Assembly: GCA_033065855.1 (NCBI GenBank)
Contig: JAVXUO010000072.1
Span: forward strand, 124,001 to 188,000
Source of the DNA: Escallonia rubra
Lineage: Eukaryota; Streptophyta; Magnoliopsida; Escalloniales; Escalloniaceae
Direction of reading: 5' to 3'
Length of the DNA stretch: 64,000 bases
Shown: in pieces, positions 1-12,092 of the stretch
How positions within the stretch are numbered: position 1 is the first letter of the stretch
Layout: every line of letters starts with the position of its first letter
Notes under the pieces: generated by a model
What the model saw: the letters and a program-made list of their open reading frames with translations, nothing else
Databases searched by the model: none
What the model was told of the DNA's origin: nothing
Translations under genes and position numbers: made by a program

Positions 1-991
1 AAATTGAGATTTAAATTACCGCCGACAATACGAAAACAAGGCAAAAGTGCTCTACATATGCGACATGAACTGGAATTGATAGATCTTGCTAAGATGCAAA
101 ACATGTATCTAATGAAAAGGACATGTACATGTCTAAGGGAAGTGTGCTAGAAATTAATGTAAAACAGTGTTATTTATATGTGCAAGAATTTGTTAGCCTT
201 GAACTACTCAACAAACGAAAGAAAAAGCTAATAACAATCATTTTTTCCTAGAGCGTCCCACTTTGCATTCATGATGTCCAAGCCTAGAGAATTTGGCTTC
301 TAGGCTGATGAACTCGAGAAGAAAGCAAGTGAAGTCCTGAAATTATAAGGACAAAAAACCTCACAAGTCATAAAGAAAAGCAAGTGAGTTCAGTGCTAAT
401 GAATCAGTCATTTTCTGTTCCATGGTGGCACCTTTGTCCCTCAACTTATCAATACAAAGTCACGTAGAGGGGGTTGGGTTGCATAACATTCAGATGTGCT
501 ATAGGCAGAGAATGGACACATGAAAAAGCCTCCTGAAACGGGTTACTCATTATTTTAGCCACGATTTTAATAGTCTATAACGACTGTTTTAAGTAGTCTA
601 ACTACAATTATAAAGTTCTAATGATTAAATTGATATTCACAGATTACAACTCAGAAAGGGTATCAACATTGATCCTTCAACTGTGCTACACCACCAATGA
701 AATGTGCTGCAGGACATAGAACATGATCAATGATGAGGGAAAGAAGGACAATATGGTCCGATGGGTACTCGGGTCATGTAGATTCTACTCTGATAGTTAA
801 TCATCACAGGATCTGCTGGAGAAGGAAAAAAGTGGTCATATGGATTATACTCTGATGGGTTTCAGTCAGCTTAATATAACCAAATGCTAATAACAGTTAT
901 TTTTTGCTAGAGCGTCCAGGTAGGAAAGAAAAAGCTAAAGCTCATGTTCTCTTAACTACGAATTTGAAACAAGTATCCAAAAATTTATTCT
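1..991. other. AT-rich non-coding sequence
   Basis: No coding region is supported here. The only structure I see is a short direct repeat of about 32 bp (around 227-258 and 886-917) sharing the string TTTTTT.CTAGAGCGTCC. The stretch ends where homology to a second LTR copy at 8726 begins, so it may be older repeat material or host sequence. Confidence 0.4.
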
Positions 992-1792
992 AACTTATCT
1001 CCAGCCATGCAAATTAGCATTGCCAATCTTATCTGATTCTGCGACCTGAGCACAATAAAAATGGGTCTTGGCCTTTATTTTCAAGGCACGTTCTCTGGTA
1101 AGTCCAGAAGCTGGTTCTCTTAAGAGCTTGCATGTCATTTTTTTCGTGAAGTGACATTCAGCCTCTCTCGAGAGTTTGAGCTATCCAAACTACTCTAGAA
1201 ACGTCTTTTTGTTCTTCACATCGTGGATACCATGAAGAACGTCCCAAAGTCAGAAAGGCAAGCTACAGTGCGATGTATCTTTTACCGGCTTTCTTAGGGT
1301 AGAAATCATATCGATTGTCTTTCATTTACCGTAGTCGCCTTTCATTTCCAAATTACCAAAATAAATTCTTTCTTTGTCTAAGTCTAGGTTCAAATTGTAG
1401 ACTACTTCCCATAGGACCACTGTCGAACTACGTGATTTTGATTCCGATTAGTCCGATCGAATACTTAGGCCACTTGACTCTTGTTGTCGAGTTCAAAACA
1501 AAATGATAAAAATTAGCTATAGGGTGAGTTTTTGTTGTATTTTGCATACCATGTATTCTTAACACCAAAAATCATTAAAAACAAAGTAGAGACCGAATTG
1601 GCGTGGTGGGTGCCTAACACCTTCCCTTTGCATAACTTAGTCTTCGAATCCCTCTCCCGGTTTTGATAGGTTAGCTGTCCTTTTGGGACACTTTAGAGTC
1701 ATTTTTATTGTTTTTCTCATGTTTCCTTATTAAATAAGATGGCGACTCCTGATATCCTATTTTTTGGGAATTTTATTCGAGACGGTGAGCCA
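992..1792 (+). mobile_element. LTR copy of a Tat/Ogre-like Ty3/gypsy fossil
   Basis: This stretch is repeated, diverged but collinear, at 8726-9520. Both copies are followed at once by a sequence resembling a primer-binding site of the TGGCGACTCTGCTGGGGA type (1796-1813 and 9524-9541). That places the end of an LTR at about 1792. Homology between the copies fades upstream of 992, so the left end of this copy is missing or unrecognisable. By eye the copies differ by well over 10%, so the element is old. Confidence 0.65.
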
Positions 1793-2299
1793 TAGTGGCA
1801 ACTCTGCTGAGGACTAAAAACACTTAGAGAACTAGACTTGAAAAGTTTTTCTTGATTTTTGGCCTTGTTGTATTTCTCTTATATTTAGAATAGTACTTGC
1901 GCTTTTATTTCCATTCCTCACACAAGCGCACGTCTCACCCTGACCACCCATTTGAGAGCGACAAATTCGAGGCCATTGGTCCTCCTGAGCTCAAAGCGAT
2001 CTCTCGATCAAGTTCTCAACTCCACGTGTCTCATACTAAAAAGATTCCTCCTGGTTTCCTGGTATACTAAACGACTTGTATATGTACTGATAATCGCCCA
2101 CTATTTAATTCCTAGTTATGGGCAGGAGGTATATGGTACAGTCGAGCTGCTGGAATGACCTTTACACTGATGTTATAAGTAAGAAACTCACACCTTGGCC
2201 ATTCAGTGTTCTGCCATTTGTTGGGATAGTGCCTATATTGGCCTATGGCATGTTGGTAGTGACATCACCAGCATTCTGTAAGCTAAACTAGTAATTTCG

Positions 2300-2660
2300 C
2301 AAAAAAGATGACTCTGACTAACCAACCGGGACTAACCAACCAGTTATCTGCGCTCCCAGCCGGATGGTTAGTCAGTATATGCATTTGCTTGAAAATTTCA
2401 AAACTGGCTAATTCATATCCTGATCCAAGACATTAATCAACCAGCCAAGATGATCGTACGATTTGTTAAAAACCTTATCCTCAGGAAATTTATAAAAAAA
2501 GTTTCAGAAATAAACCCCTAAGCCACTAAACAACAGGTCGGTTAGCTTCCCAAGTAACCAGATAGTTAGTCAGAAACCTTATCCTCCAGAAAAATTCCCT
2601 AGACTACATTGATCAACCGGTCGGTTATCCATCCGGATAACGGACGGTTAGTCAGCCCTC
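2300..2660 (+). repeat. Degenerate ~115-bp tandem repeats in retroelement leader
   Basis: Three to four diverged units carry a near-palindromic core of the form AACCGGTCGGTTA, followed by GGTTAGTCAGAAACCTT and CTCCAGAAAAATT. The same array recurs at 10010-10350 in the second copy of the leader, and single cores occur at 8650-8700 and 10750-10960. The repeats lie between the primer-binding site and gag, so they belong to the untranslated leader of this family. Confidence 0.6.
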
Positions 2661-4119
2661 ATTTCCATAATTCAGAAAAAACCCCCAAAATAAAAAAATT
2701 CCCTTCACCTCATTAGTGTATGAGCCGGCCAGTTCGATCTCTGTGGAATGTATTATAAAATTTTTGGCAACTTTCCCTATACAGTTAAGGCTAAGCGTGG
2801 TTGGTATCAAGACTCGTCTGGAAAACTGTCACGAACTCCGATGACCGAAAAATTTCCACAGATCTCTAATTTGGTTTGTATCATCAACGTACTTTAGAAA
2901 GATCTTTAGAATGGTTTCACTACCATAACCAAGCAACAATCCCGAACGGCAGAGAAGCTGAATAACTTCAAGAGGAGAGGTAGGAAAGAACCGGAAGAGG
3001 AAGGGAAAAAGGATGATAAAAAGAATGGTTTGGAGTTCGAATGGATGTATGAGTCCGAGGAAAAAAAAACAAAACCCCCTGCTGTAGCAAAATGGAAGGA
3101 TAATTTAGTCGCACTTGAGTCCCACAACGCTAGGATGAGGAGAACCGATGATCCGTTAGATCTCAGTGCTTTAACCATGAACCCCGAGGATAGGCTATGC
3201 CTCAAGTTCAAGATGCCGTAGATGGATAAATTTGACTGGACCACATATTCCAAAATTCATGTGAAGATGTATATGCAAACTTTGGCCCCATACGGGGTAA
3301 ATCAGAATCAATTGATACAGTTGTTCCACCGTACCCTAATCGGAGCCTATCCCGATGGTTCCTTACTTTGGATGAAGCCTGAGTCTGCACATGGGAAGAC
3401 GTGGTGAGAGAATTTGTAAAGTAGTACCAGTACAACGCTAATGTAGATATCACCCGGAAAGATATGAAAACTATGAAGCAAGAGCCAATGAAATCCGTTT
3501 CAACTTTCTTCATGAGGTGGAGGAATAAGGCAGCTCAGATGGTGAACCGTTCAACAAAGGAAGAGCAAGTGAACACTGTGAGAAGCAACCAACTTCTAAT
3601 CTACTATGATTATATCTTTGGTCACTACCACACGTCGTTCAAAGCTCTCATGGGTTCCTTCATACAGATAGAAGATGCAATCAACAAGGGAACCATCTTT
3701 TGTAAGTCCAAACCACCAAGGGCATACCGAGCAATCCAAGGAGTTCTAATATGCAGCCTAAGCCAGCAATAGCTAACAATGTGAACACCGTACAGACACC
3801 TCAAAAAGTGATATGGGAACCCACTACGGAGCCTAGGAGGAAGTTCACACCCTTGAATGCACTACTCTCCAAAGTCTTTGAACAGTTGTTGAGAAATGAA
3901 ATGATTTTCAAGCTACCGCCATCAGAGAAAGGGTCACCCCACAGAGAGATGCATCACCCTCTGACACGCCATATAAGACCTCATCGATAAGGGTTAGCTG
4001 CATTGATGACAGCCAGTCAGGGATCTGACCCTTCTTATTTTTTGAGTCAGCTAGCCAGTTTCGAAGGCATGTCTTCTTACGATTCTATGGCACCCCTAGC
4101 CTTAGTGACGTCACCGGAG

Positions 4120-6820
4120 CTGAGATGTAAATCCTGTCAACGTTACAACCTTATATACAACAAAGAGCAACTACAACCTTAAAATCATAAAGGAACGTCA
4201 TACCACGTCCTTACAAAAAAAAATTCTTAATAGTACACATCGTATTGTAGAGGAAACTGCATAACATAACACAACTTAATATTTACACCAAATTTTACAT
4301 CATCGTGGCGATATATATTTCCTCACATGACCTCAGCATAATTTCTCTTTACCTTTACCCGAGGTCTCTCCTTGTTCAAACCTAGTAACTGAAAAACACA
4401 TGAGATAAGGAATGAGCGCAAGTTGCATAGTAAGGATAATACGAGGAGTACAACGTACATCCCTTTCAAAATCAGCAGAGAATCAATTATGAATTTTCAA
4501 AAAAGACAAAGGATTTAAGGATGCCAATAACGAAAATTGCAGCCATCTTGTTGTATTACCATTGTTCAGACTGAGCTGCTCAAGCCCAAGAGAACATCAT
4601 TATTTTCACTTGGACAGACTCATGGACTATGCAAGTGCAATGCAAAAGAAACACCAAAGCAAATAATCATCAAGAGATTAACAAGACAATAAATTCAGCA
4701 ACATAAAAAAAAAACCAATTGCAATACATGTTTGACTCGATACGACACGACAGATTCTAGCGCGCTTCATCCCCATTTTTTTTTTTGTCAATTACTTTCT
4801 TTTTCACCAACTGCCATATTCTTCACTTCGCTGGCCCTCTACTTAATGATGCCCCTTCATACGGGGTGTTCATCTCAGTCTTGTCCAGATTATGGGGACG
4901 ATTTTCATCAAAGGAACGGACTTAGAGAGTGTTTTCGATCATAAGTCCTCAACAACGCTTTCAGGCTCATCATCGGGCGGACTAAGGGAATTCATTCTAC
5001 CTTTAAGTCCTCAACAACATAAATCAATAAGAAGTACCGGGTCATAAAATCAACGGTGTTTCAACATAAATATTGGAGTTCAACACAAGTATCATCAACA
5101 TGGTATGCCAAGCAAGACAATGGATACCATAACGAAACCGCACCATCCTTACCTGTTCGGTTTTATAGCCGATGAACTCCTCGCTCCTGAATTTTCTCAG
5201 CAACGGGATCACCTACCAAATAAAATCTTTCTTGTTAGACAACCCCAAAATACCAAAACACACCTAACTTTACCTTCCCACTCCCTTACCGATTATCTAT
5301 TTCCAACTTATGACGGCTAATCCGTTAACCGGATTTGCCCTAGCCATAAGGTGCATCAACCACACTACCATCTTTCTTGTGCCTATCTAAACTCAATTTC
5401 CTCATTCCTTATACTTCTTACTGCTTATCCATGAGTTTTCACAAGATTCGTCACCGGGTGTGGAAATTTACCAAAACACCACTGGCCATAGGTAAAATTA
5501 CCTAAACACTCCCTGCTGACTTCTGCACCACACTCCCGATGGGCTCAAAATACCTTTTTAAAACAATATAAACTGATTTTTGTACTGAAAAGTCATTTGG
5601 TAAAAATGTTGCTCGAAAATTCCATCCGGATAGCCAAACCGAGCGTTAGGGAACTAATTTTGTCAAAAACCCCAATCAGCCTCCAAATATCATGAAATTT
5701 AAGACATTTAAGTGTCTTATCTGCGTAAAGTCTCAATTAAATTTTTAGTTTATAATACATTCATTTGGTATTTTTAAAAATTTGAAACCCTGTTTTAAGT
5801 ATAAATATATTAACATCGTTAGGAAACTAAGAAAATTTCCAAAAGTTTACAGTATGTAGATCTTTGAAAAAGAATAGGGTTTTTCTTTTGTATTTGGCAA
5901 ATTCTGGCTTACAACCATGTTTTAAAAATAAAGTTTGAAATTAATTAGAGAATAAGAATTTTAGCAACATTTACAGTCACTATTCATCACTTTTGGATCA
6001 AATTTACACATTTTCATCACTTCCCACACTCCAAGCTGCATTCTTCAGGTTTGCATGCCCAAAAATATTTCCCCTTCTTCACTTATATATGCATATTATG
6101 CTAACATATATCATTAGCTATATAATTCCACTTCAAATCCCCTTTAAACCACTTTACTTTCATTTTGTTTCCATCTATCTAACTCCAGATCTTCATTTAA
6201 CATGTAATCATGTCGCAACATAATCATTTCAACCCTAATTTCCATCAATAACACATATCAAAACACCAAGAACACACACACACACACACAAAGCTGGTTT
6301 TTATCTCACTTTGAAGACCCGTAACTTCTTTGATTCTCACCGAAAATGTCTTCTATTTGTTGCAATCTCTTCCTTTCTCTCCCTTCTATAACTTATCTCT
6401 TCGGCTTTTCATGAAATTCTTCCTGGATTTTTCTCAAATTCCCCCTCAATCAGCGACTTTGCACACTATAAATTGACTTTTTCCTAACTTTGGTGGTCCA
6501 TAACTTTTTTAATTGTCACCAAATCAAACTATGTTTCTCGTGTGTTCTTCCTCTCGCCATTATTTACGACTTCTTAGTTTAAGGTATCCTGAGATTCCTT
6601 CTGCATTTTTCGTAATTCTCCCTCAAACAGCTGTCCAGGGTAAGCCCTCTCTCATGCCACCTCACCCTTCACTTTACATGCACACACTCCACCTCTTGGA
6701 AACATGAGGTGTGATTCCCTCTTGTTTGTGGTTGCCTCTGGCAGCCACAAAATTAGACCATATTTTTTTAAAATAATTAATTAATAATTTTTTTAAAACA
6801 ACAGCAAGGATATTACAGAT
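4120..6820 (-). mobile_element. Antisense LTR-like insertion inside the Ty3/gypsy fossil
   Basis: Gag-like sequence stops near 4120 and protease-linked sequence of the same element resumes after about 6860, so roughly 2.7 kb was inserted. Read on the minus strand the insert looks like a long plant LTR: it starts near TGTAATATCC at the right end, has a TATA-like GGCTATAAAACCG near 5160, and ends near GTTGACA at the left. I see no polyprotein in it, so it may be a solo LTR. The ends are approximate and I could not confirm a target duplication. Confidence 0.4.
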
Positions 6821-8290
6821 TCTCTGCTGCAGTTTTGCGATGTGATTACTTCGGAAGAGTTGATGGATTGAGAGATCTTCACTGTTGAAGAAGAATATGA
6901 TGAAGAAATCGGGTTTGTGTTCTGTCCTAGTGCCAATATATCCCACTTAACCCTATCAAGCTGAGTATATCAGACCCTACCCTAGCCAGCCGCATTCGAC
7001 CCATTGTCCTCTTAAGACTCTCCTAATGATAAGGTCTTTAGACAGCTAAAGAAGACCCAAGTCAATATATGGGGATTACTGTCAGCCTCACACTCCCACC
7101 GTCAAGCCCTTATTAAACTTCTCAGTAAAGCCCAGATACAGACTCAAACCCAACCAGAAGACCTGTCCCAAGTGCTAGGGGCTATACATTGCGGAAGTGT
7201 CCTCACATTTTCTGAGTCTGGCCTGCACAAATTAGGACCAAGCCATAATGATCCACTACATGTCACCATGAAAACACTTGATAAAAGGATTCCTCTAATC
7301 CTTATGAACAATGGTTCTGCTCTGAATGTCTATCCTCTACCTATTGTTCATCCCCTCAGCAAAGACCCATCGGAATTCACTCCTACCAACCAAGCCGCCA
7401 AGCATACGATAACACCAGAAGGAGGTAATTGGTACATCGAAGCTTCCAATGACTGTGGGTTCTGCCAACTTTGATGTTGAGTTTCAGATGTTGGATATTC
7501 CGATTGCCTTTAATCTTCCGTTGGGATGACCTTGGATACTTTTTGTGGGTGCAATCCCCTCTACATTGCATCGAAAGATCAATTTTGTGTTGAACGACAC
7601 CGTTTTTACTATAATAGGAGATTCACAGTTGCCACATATTGGACAGGTCGAGAGGACATTGTTCAGGTGCCACGTGATTCTTTGAATTCTACTCAGCAGA
7701 TTTAGGAAGCTTGACCCGGTTCAGTGTATCAAGTATGAGAAAGTTTGTCATGTGAAAACTTCATCACCTTTGCTATTACAGTAGGACGAAAGTGCTTCTA
7801 TGTTGAGGAAATTCTACTACTTTCCCAAAAAAGGCTTAGGCCAAAACTGTTAGGGAATTCCCAGTTTCCCTGATAAGGAAAACACGAAAGACCAATTCGG
7901 CTTAGAATACAAACCAACTAGAAAAAAAGAAGAGGAATGAAGCTATTCAAAAGCTCACCTAGGCCAAGAAGGACAAGGAAAGTGAGAAGCACACGAGCCA
8001 AACCAAAATCCCTACTATGATTGGATGCTCCATCAAAGAAGGAAAGATTGGGCCTTTCTATAATTTCTAGAGTCAGTTTACAGTGTTAAGACCGGAAAGT
8101 AGATCAAAGAATGGGAGATATACTATGACTGTGAATGAGTCGAGGATGAAGAAATGCAAGTACAAATCGAGCAAGGTAACGAAGAAGTCTCGGATTGGAT
8201 TGATTTGATGGAGCCGAAAGCAATGACAGCGTGCTTCACAGATATGTTTAAGGGCTTTATTATTTATTAAAATGCATTATTGAGGTCGGG

Positions 8291-9520
8291 CTTAGTAGTG
8301 TATTTTAATTAATTAATATAGTCTAATTTTATTTAACTGATTTGTTCCTATTTACTTGTCCAGTATAGTCCTGTCCAGTTTAATTGTTCAGTCAAGACCG
8401 GTGCATGTCTAATCCAAATCAGCCACTACCGTCCACTGCATTTTTATATCTTAAATGATGTAATTAGCCTGGATTATTTTGGGGAATAATCCATTATTTA
8501 TCCTTGATATGAAGATCAAATCAATCCATTTTATAGTTAAGAAATGACTTATCCCAAATCTGGTACATCCTATTTGTGATTTCATAGATAATTACCGAAA
8601 GTAAGGTTAGATAACACCCCAAATTTGGGGAAAATATTTTTAATTAATGAGGTGAACCGGCCAGTTTTCGACTAATCGACCAGTTAGTTGACTTTTGACA
8701 ATCTGTAATTTTATCACTTATTTTGACTTATCTCCAGTCATGCAGATTGACATTCCCAATCATATCAGATTATGCGACCTTGAGCACCATAAAAAGGGAT
8801 CTTGGCCTTCATTTTGAGGGTCGGACATTAAGTCAATTTTCCAAGCTTATTCTCTTTAGAGTTTGAACGTCATTTCCTTGTAAAGTGACGTCCAACCTTT
8901 CTTTAGAATCTTGGGCATATAAATCATCCTAAGAACATCACTTTATTCTTTGTATCGTGGTTACCATGAAGAACGTACCTGAATCATCAAGGCAAGCAGC
9001 ATCACAAGATAACTTTTATCAAAGCTTTCGTAGGGTAGGAATCATATAGATCTTATCCCTTCCCCTTCACATTTCATTTAAAAACTGTAAAAGAGTTATT
9101 TTTGTTTTCCTTGTCTAAGTTTAAGTCCCGAATTATAGACTATCTCTCGTAGAACCAGTGTTGAACTACGATGAATTTGATTCCGATTATTCCGATCACA
9201 TATGTAGGCCACTTGACACCAGTTGTCGAGTTCAAGCCAAAAAAACAATAAAAATGAATTTTGTTATTTTTACATGCTACAGGTTCTTTAGGCCGAAAAA
9301 CCTTTAAAAGCAAAGTAGAGAATGAAAGGGCACATGGGGTACCTAACTCCTTCCTGTTACGTAACTTAGTCCCCAAACCCCTATCCTAGTTTCGATAGAT
9401 CAGTCGTTCTTCTTAGACATCTTGAGTCATTTTCTTTGGTTTTTTTTTATTTTTCCTAATTAAGTAAGATGGCGACTCCTAAATCATTCTTTCCGGTGAT
9501 TTTTTCGAGGTGGTGAACCA
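8291..9520 (+). mobile_element. Second LTR copy of the Tat/Ogre-like fossil
   Basis: 8726-9520 matches 992-1792 along its whole length, including the block just before the primer-binding site. 8291-8725 is AT-rich and is probably the 5' part of this LTR that is missing from the first copy. Because the sequence after the LTR again matches the leader of the first copy, this is the start of a second element copy or of a tandem/nested arrangement, not just a 3' LTR. Confidence 0.55.
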
Positions 9521-11285
9521 CGGTGGCGACTCTATTGGTACTAAAACCACTAAGAAGACTAGACTTAAAAAGTTTGTCTTGATCTTTTGGCCTTGTCGTA
9601 ACGTATTTTCTTCGTATTTTATGGTATGTGAAATGTGGCATAACCGTGGTACTTGCTCTTTTATTTGCATACCCCGCACACCGGCATGTTTCACTCCGAC
9701 CCACCCATTTGAGAGCAGCATAGTCTAGGCTTTTGGTCCTCCTAGGCTCAAGGCGATCTCTCGATCAATTTCTCAACTCCACGTGCCTCGTACTAAATAT
9801 TTCTCCAAGTTTTTGGTTTATATGGTACAGCCGAGTCGATGGAATGACCTTTATATTGGTGTTATAAGGAGGGAGGAAAACTCACACCGAAACCATTCAG
9901 TGTTTTGTTATTTACTGGGAGAATACCAGTATTGGCCTACGGTATGTTGGCAAGGAAACCACCGATATTCTATATGCTAAACTAGTAATTTTGCAAAAAA
10001 AAAAAAGGGAGACTCTGAATAATCGGCCGATTATCCACGTTCCCAACTTGACGGTTAGTTAGAAACCTTGACCTCCAGAAAAATTTTGGAATTTTTTTTG
10101 AGAAAGTTCCTTCAAACCACTGACCAACCAGTCGGTCAACCTCTCGGACAACTAGATGGTTATTCAGAAACTTACCCCCAGAAAATTTCCAAAAGAAAAT
10201 TTTCCTCGAGCCAATGACCAACCGGTCGGTCAATCCTTCGAATGACCAGACGACTAGTCAGAAAACCTTGTCTCCTGAAGAATTCCAGAGAAATTTCCCA
10301 GGCCACACTAATCAACCACCCGATTATCTATCCAGATAACCGACGGTAGTCAATCATCGTCACCCAAAAAATTAAAAAATACCCTTAAAAAACTAGAAAA
10401 ATTTCCCTACATCCCTATTGGGGTATGAACCAGCCAGCTCATTTATTATTAAATTTTCGATGGCTTTCCCTATACAGTTAAGGCTAAGCGTGGTTGGTGT
10501 CGAGATTCATGCGAAAAGCTCACACGAACTCCATTAGCCAAAGAATTCCCTCAGATCTCCGATTTGGTCTGTATCATCAGTAAATTTCTAAAGGATCTTC
10601 AGGCTAGTTTTACTACCCTAACCAAACAACAATACTGAACCACCGAGGAGTTAGATAACCTTAAGAGGAGAGAGATTGGAGTGGGATTAGATTGAAAGTG
10701 TTTTGAAAATACCGTAAAATTGTACACAAAAATGGGTGGCCAAACTGGCCAGTTTTGTCATTTATATCGGTCAAAGTCTCTGAATAACCAGCCGGTTTTT
10801 GAACCTTCAAATATCACAAATCCTAAAGGCTTTGACTAATCGGCCGATTATCCAACCGAGTTTTCAAAAATATCAAAAATCTGCTATTTAACAGGCCAGT
10901 TTTCGACTTAAAATTTCAAAATTTCATCTCTCTCAATAGCTCTGACTAGCCGACCGGTTTTCAACCCCTTCTTTTTTTAGAAAAAATAAAAATAAAAATA
11001 AAATTTTTTATGCATGTTTGTATGCTTAAGTGCCTCCATCATCCTTATAATTTTGTCGTTGCTCGCCCGCGCATTATCACATAATTCGCCTGGTGTCACG
11101 TTGTTATCCATTATTTGTATGCCTGTAGGCTACCTAAGCATATCCAACATCTGATCCCTGAGTGATTCACTATCTAGATTTTTAAATCAATTGCTCTATC
11201 CAATGGCTCTTGCACAGTTGTAAGGCTAATACAAAATTCCACGTTTATTGCTAGTAACACTTTGTGTAGAGAAATGACTTCTTCT
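9521..11285 (+). mobile_element. Second copy of the retroelement leader and gag start, truncated
   Basis: This follows the second LTR with a PBS-like site at 9524-9541 and then parallels 1800-2990. The match includes the CTAAACTAGTAATTT.GC block (2285 and 9977), the ~115-bp repeats, and the block around CAGTTAAGGCTAAGCGTGG (2780 and 10477). From about 10700 to 11285 only diverged non-coding sequence with further CCGGTTAGT-type cores is seen. No intact coding sequence is present. Confidence 0.5.
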
Positions 11286-12092
11286 GTAACGTCCCCAGAA
11301 ATCCAGAGCTCAACCACCCTGAACTCCTGGAACGTTAACCTACCGGATCACATCAAACCTGTCAAATCTGTTCACTAACTCATATTCTAAATCATCTAAT
11401 TCAACATCAACTCAGATTTTTCAAAATACTAGATTACAACTGCTTATTTAAACTATTACAACTTAGGTCCTTCGCAATTCAAATTCTTAAGAACCAATTA
11501 ACAGTACCAACCCGCGCAGGGGTCTTCCTATATAGTAGTGATCGGCTCACCGGAATCTCACACAGGTTCTAAACCCTATTTTCGAGCAATATACTGTTGG
11601 TCAAAACCTGCAGAAAGGAATCAAACGAATGGTGAGCTTTTGAGAGCTCAGTAAGGTCGTACAAGGACTACAAAAAATATTACAACACGATTCCAAAGAA
11701 TCCAACCGACAATGATTTCCAAAACACTTTGAATGATAAAAAACTCAATGAGTTCCAAAATGATCAAAATTCATCATAACCAAAATAGACAAATACAATT
11801 ACGACGGGTTCCAAATCGATCAATAAAAGACCATTTCCAAAGTCATCACTTTCAAAATACAACAAAGATTTCTCGAGGGATTTTAAACCATTTGAGATAA
11901 TATTTTCTTTGTCATTTCCGTAACAGTCGTGGTACATATGGTGCATATAAAATAAAAAATCAATGTTGATCCTAGGCGGTCGCGATGCCATTCAGGCAAA
12001 GCCGTACACATGCATGATATACCATAATATAATTACTAGCCCTCTTCCTCGGTCAAGGAACTCACCTGCTTCCTCGTAGGAAGCACTAACCG
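11286..12092 (-). mobile_element. Antisense 3' part of a Tekay/Del-like LTR
   Basis: On the minus strand this resembles the end of the LTR at 54352-55440: both contain a CTTACTG(A/G)GCTCTC(A/G)AAAGCTCAC block, then a TTTC(T/C)GCAGGT block, then a terminal TTAACG(T/C)TCCAGGAGTTC block. It ends at TGTAACGTCCCC on the plus strand (the LTR terminus). It abuts the start of a plus-strand LTR at 12093. It contains no gene and is old. Confidence 0.5.

Larger units (their letters stand above)
1793..8290 (+). mobile_element. Internal region of broken Tat/Ogre-like Ty3/gypsy element
   Basis: The fossil holds recognisable pieces of a plant Ty3/gypsy polyprotein. A gag-type capsid region lies at about 3030-3700. 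A gag C-terminal motif resembling (R/K)KFTPL.ALLSKVFEQL is near 3830-3900. A protease neighbourhood with NNGSALNVYPLPI and the usual upstream WGLL-type block lies at about 7040-7480, and a G-patch-like GLG block at about 7820-7920. No reverse transcriptase, RNase H or integrase is visible before the second LTR, so much of pol is gone. A foreign insertion occupies about 4120-6820. The element is broken many times over and is clearly old. Confidence 0.65.
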
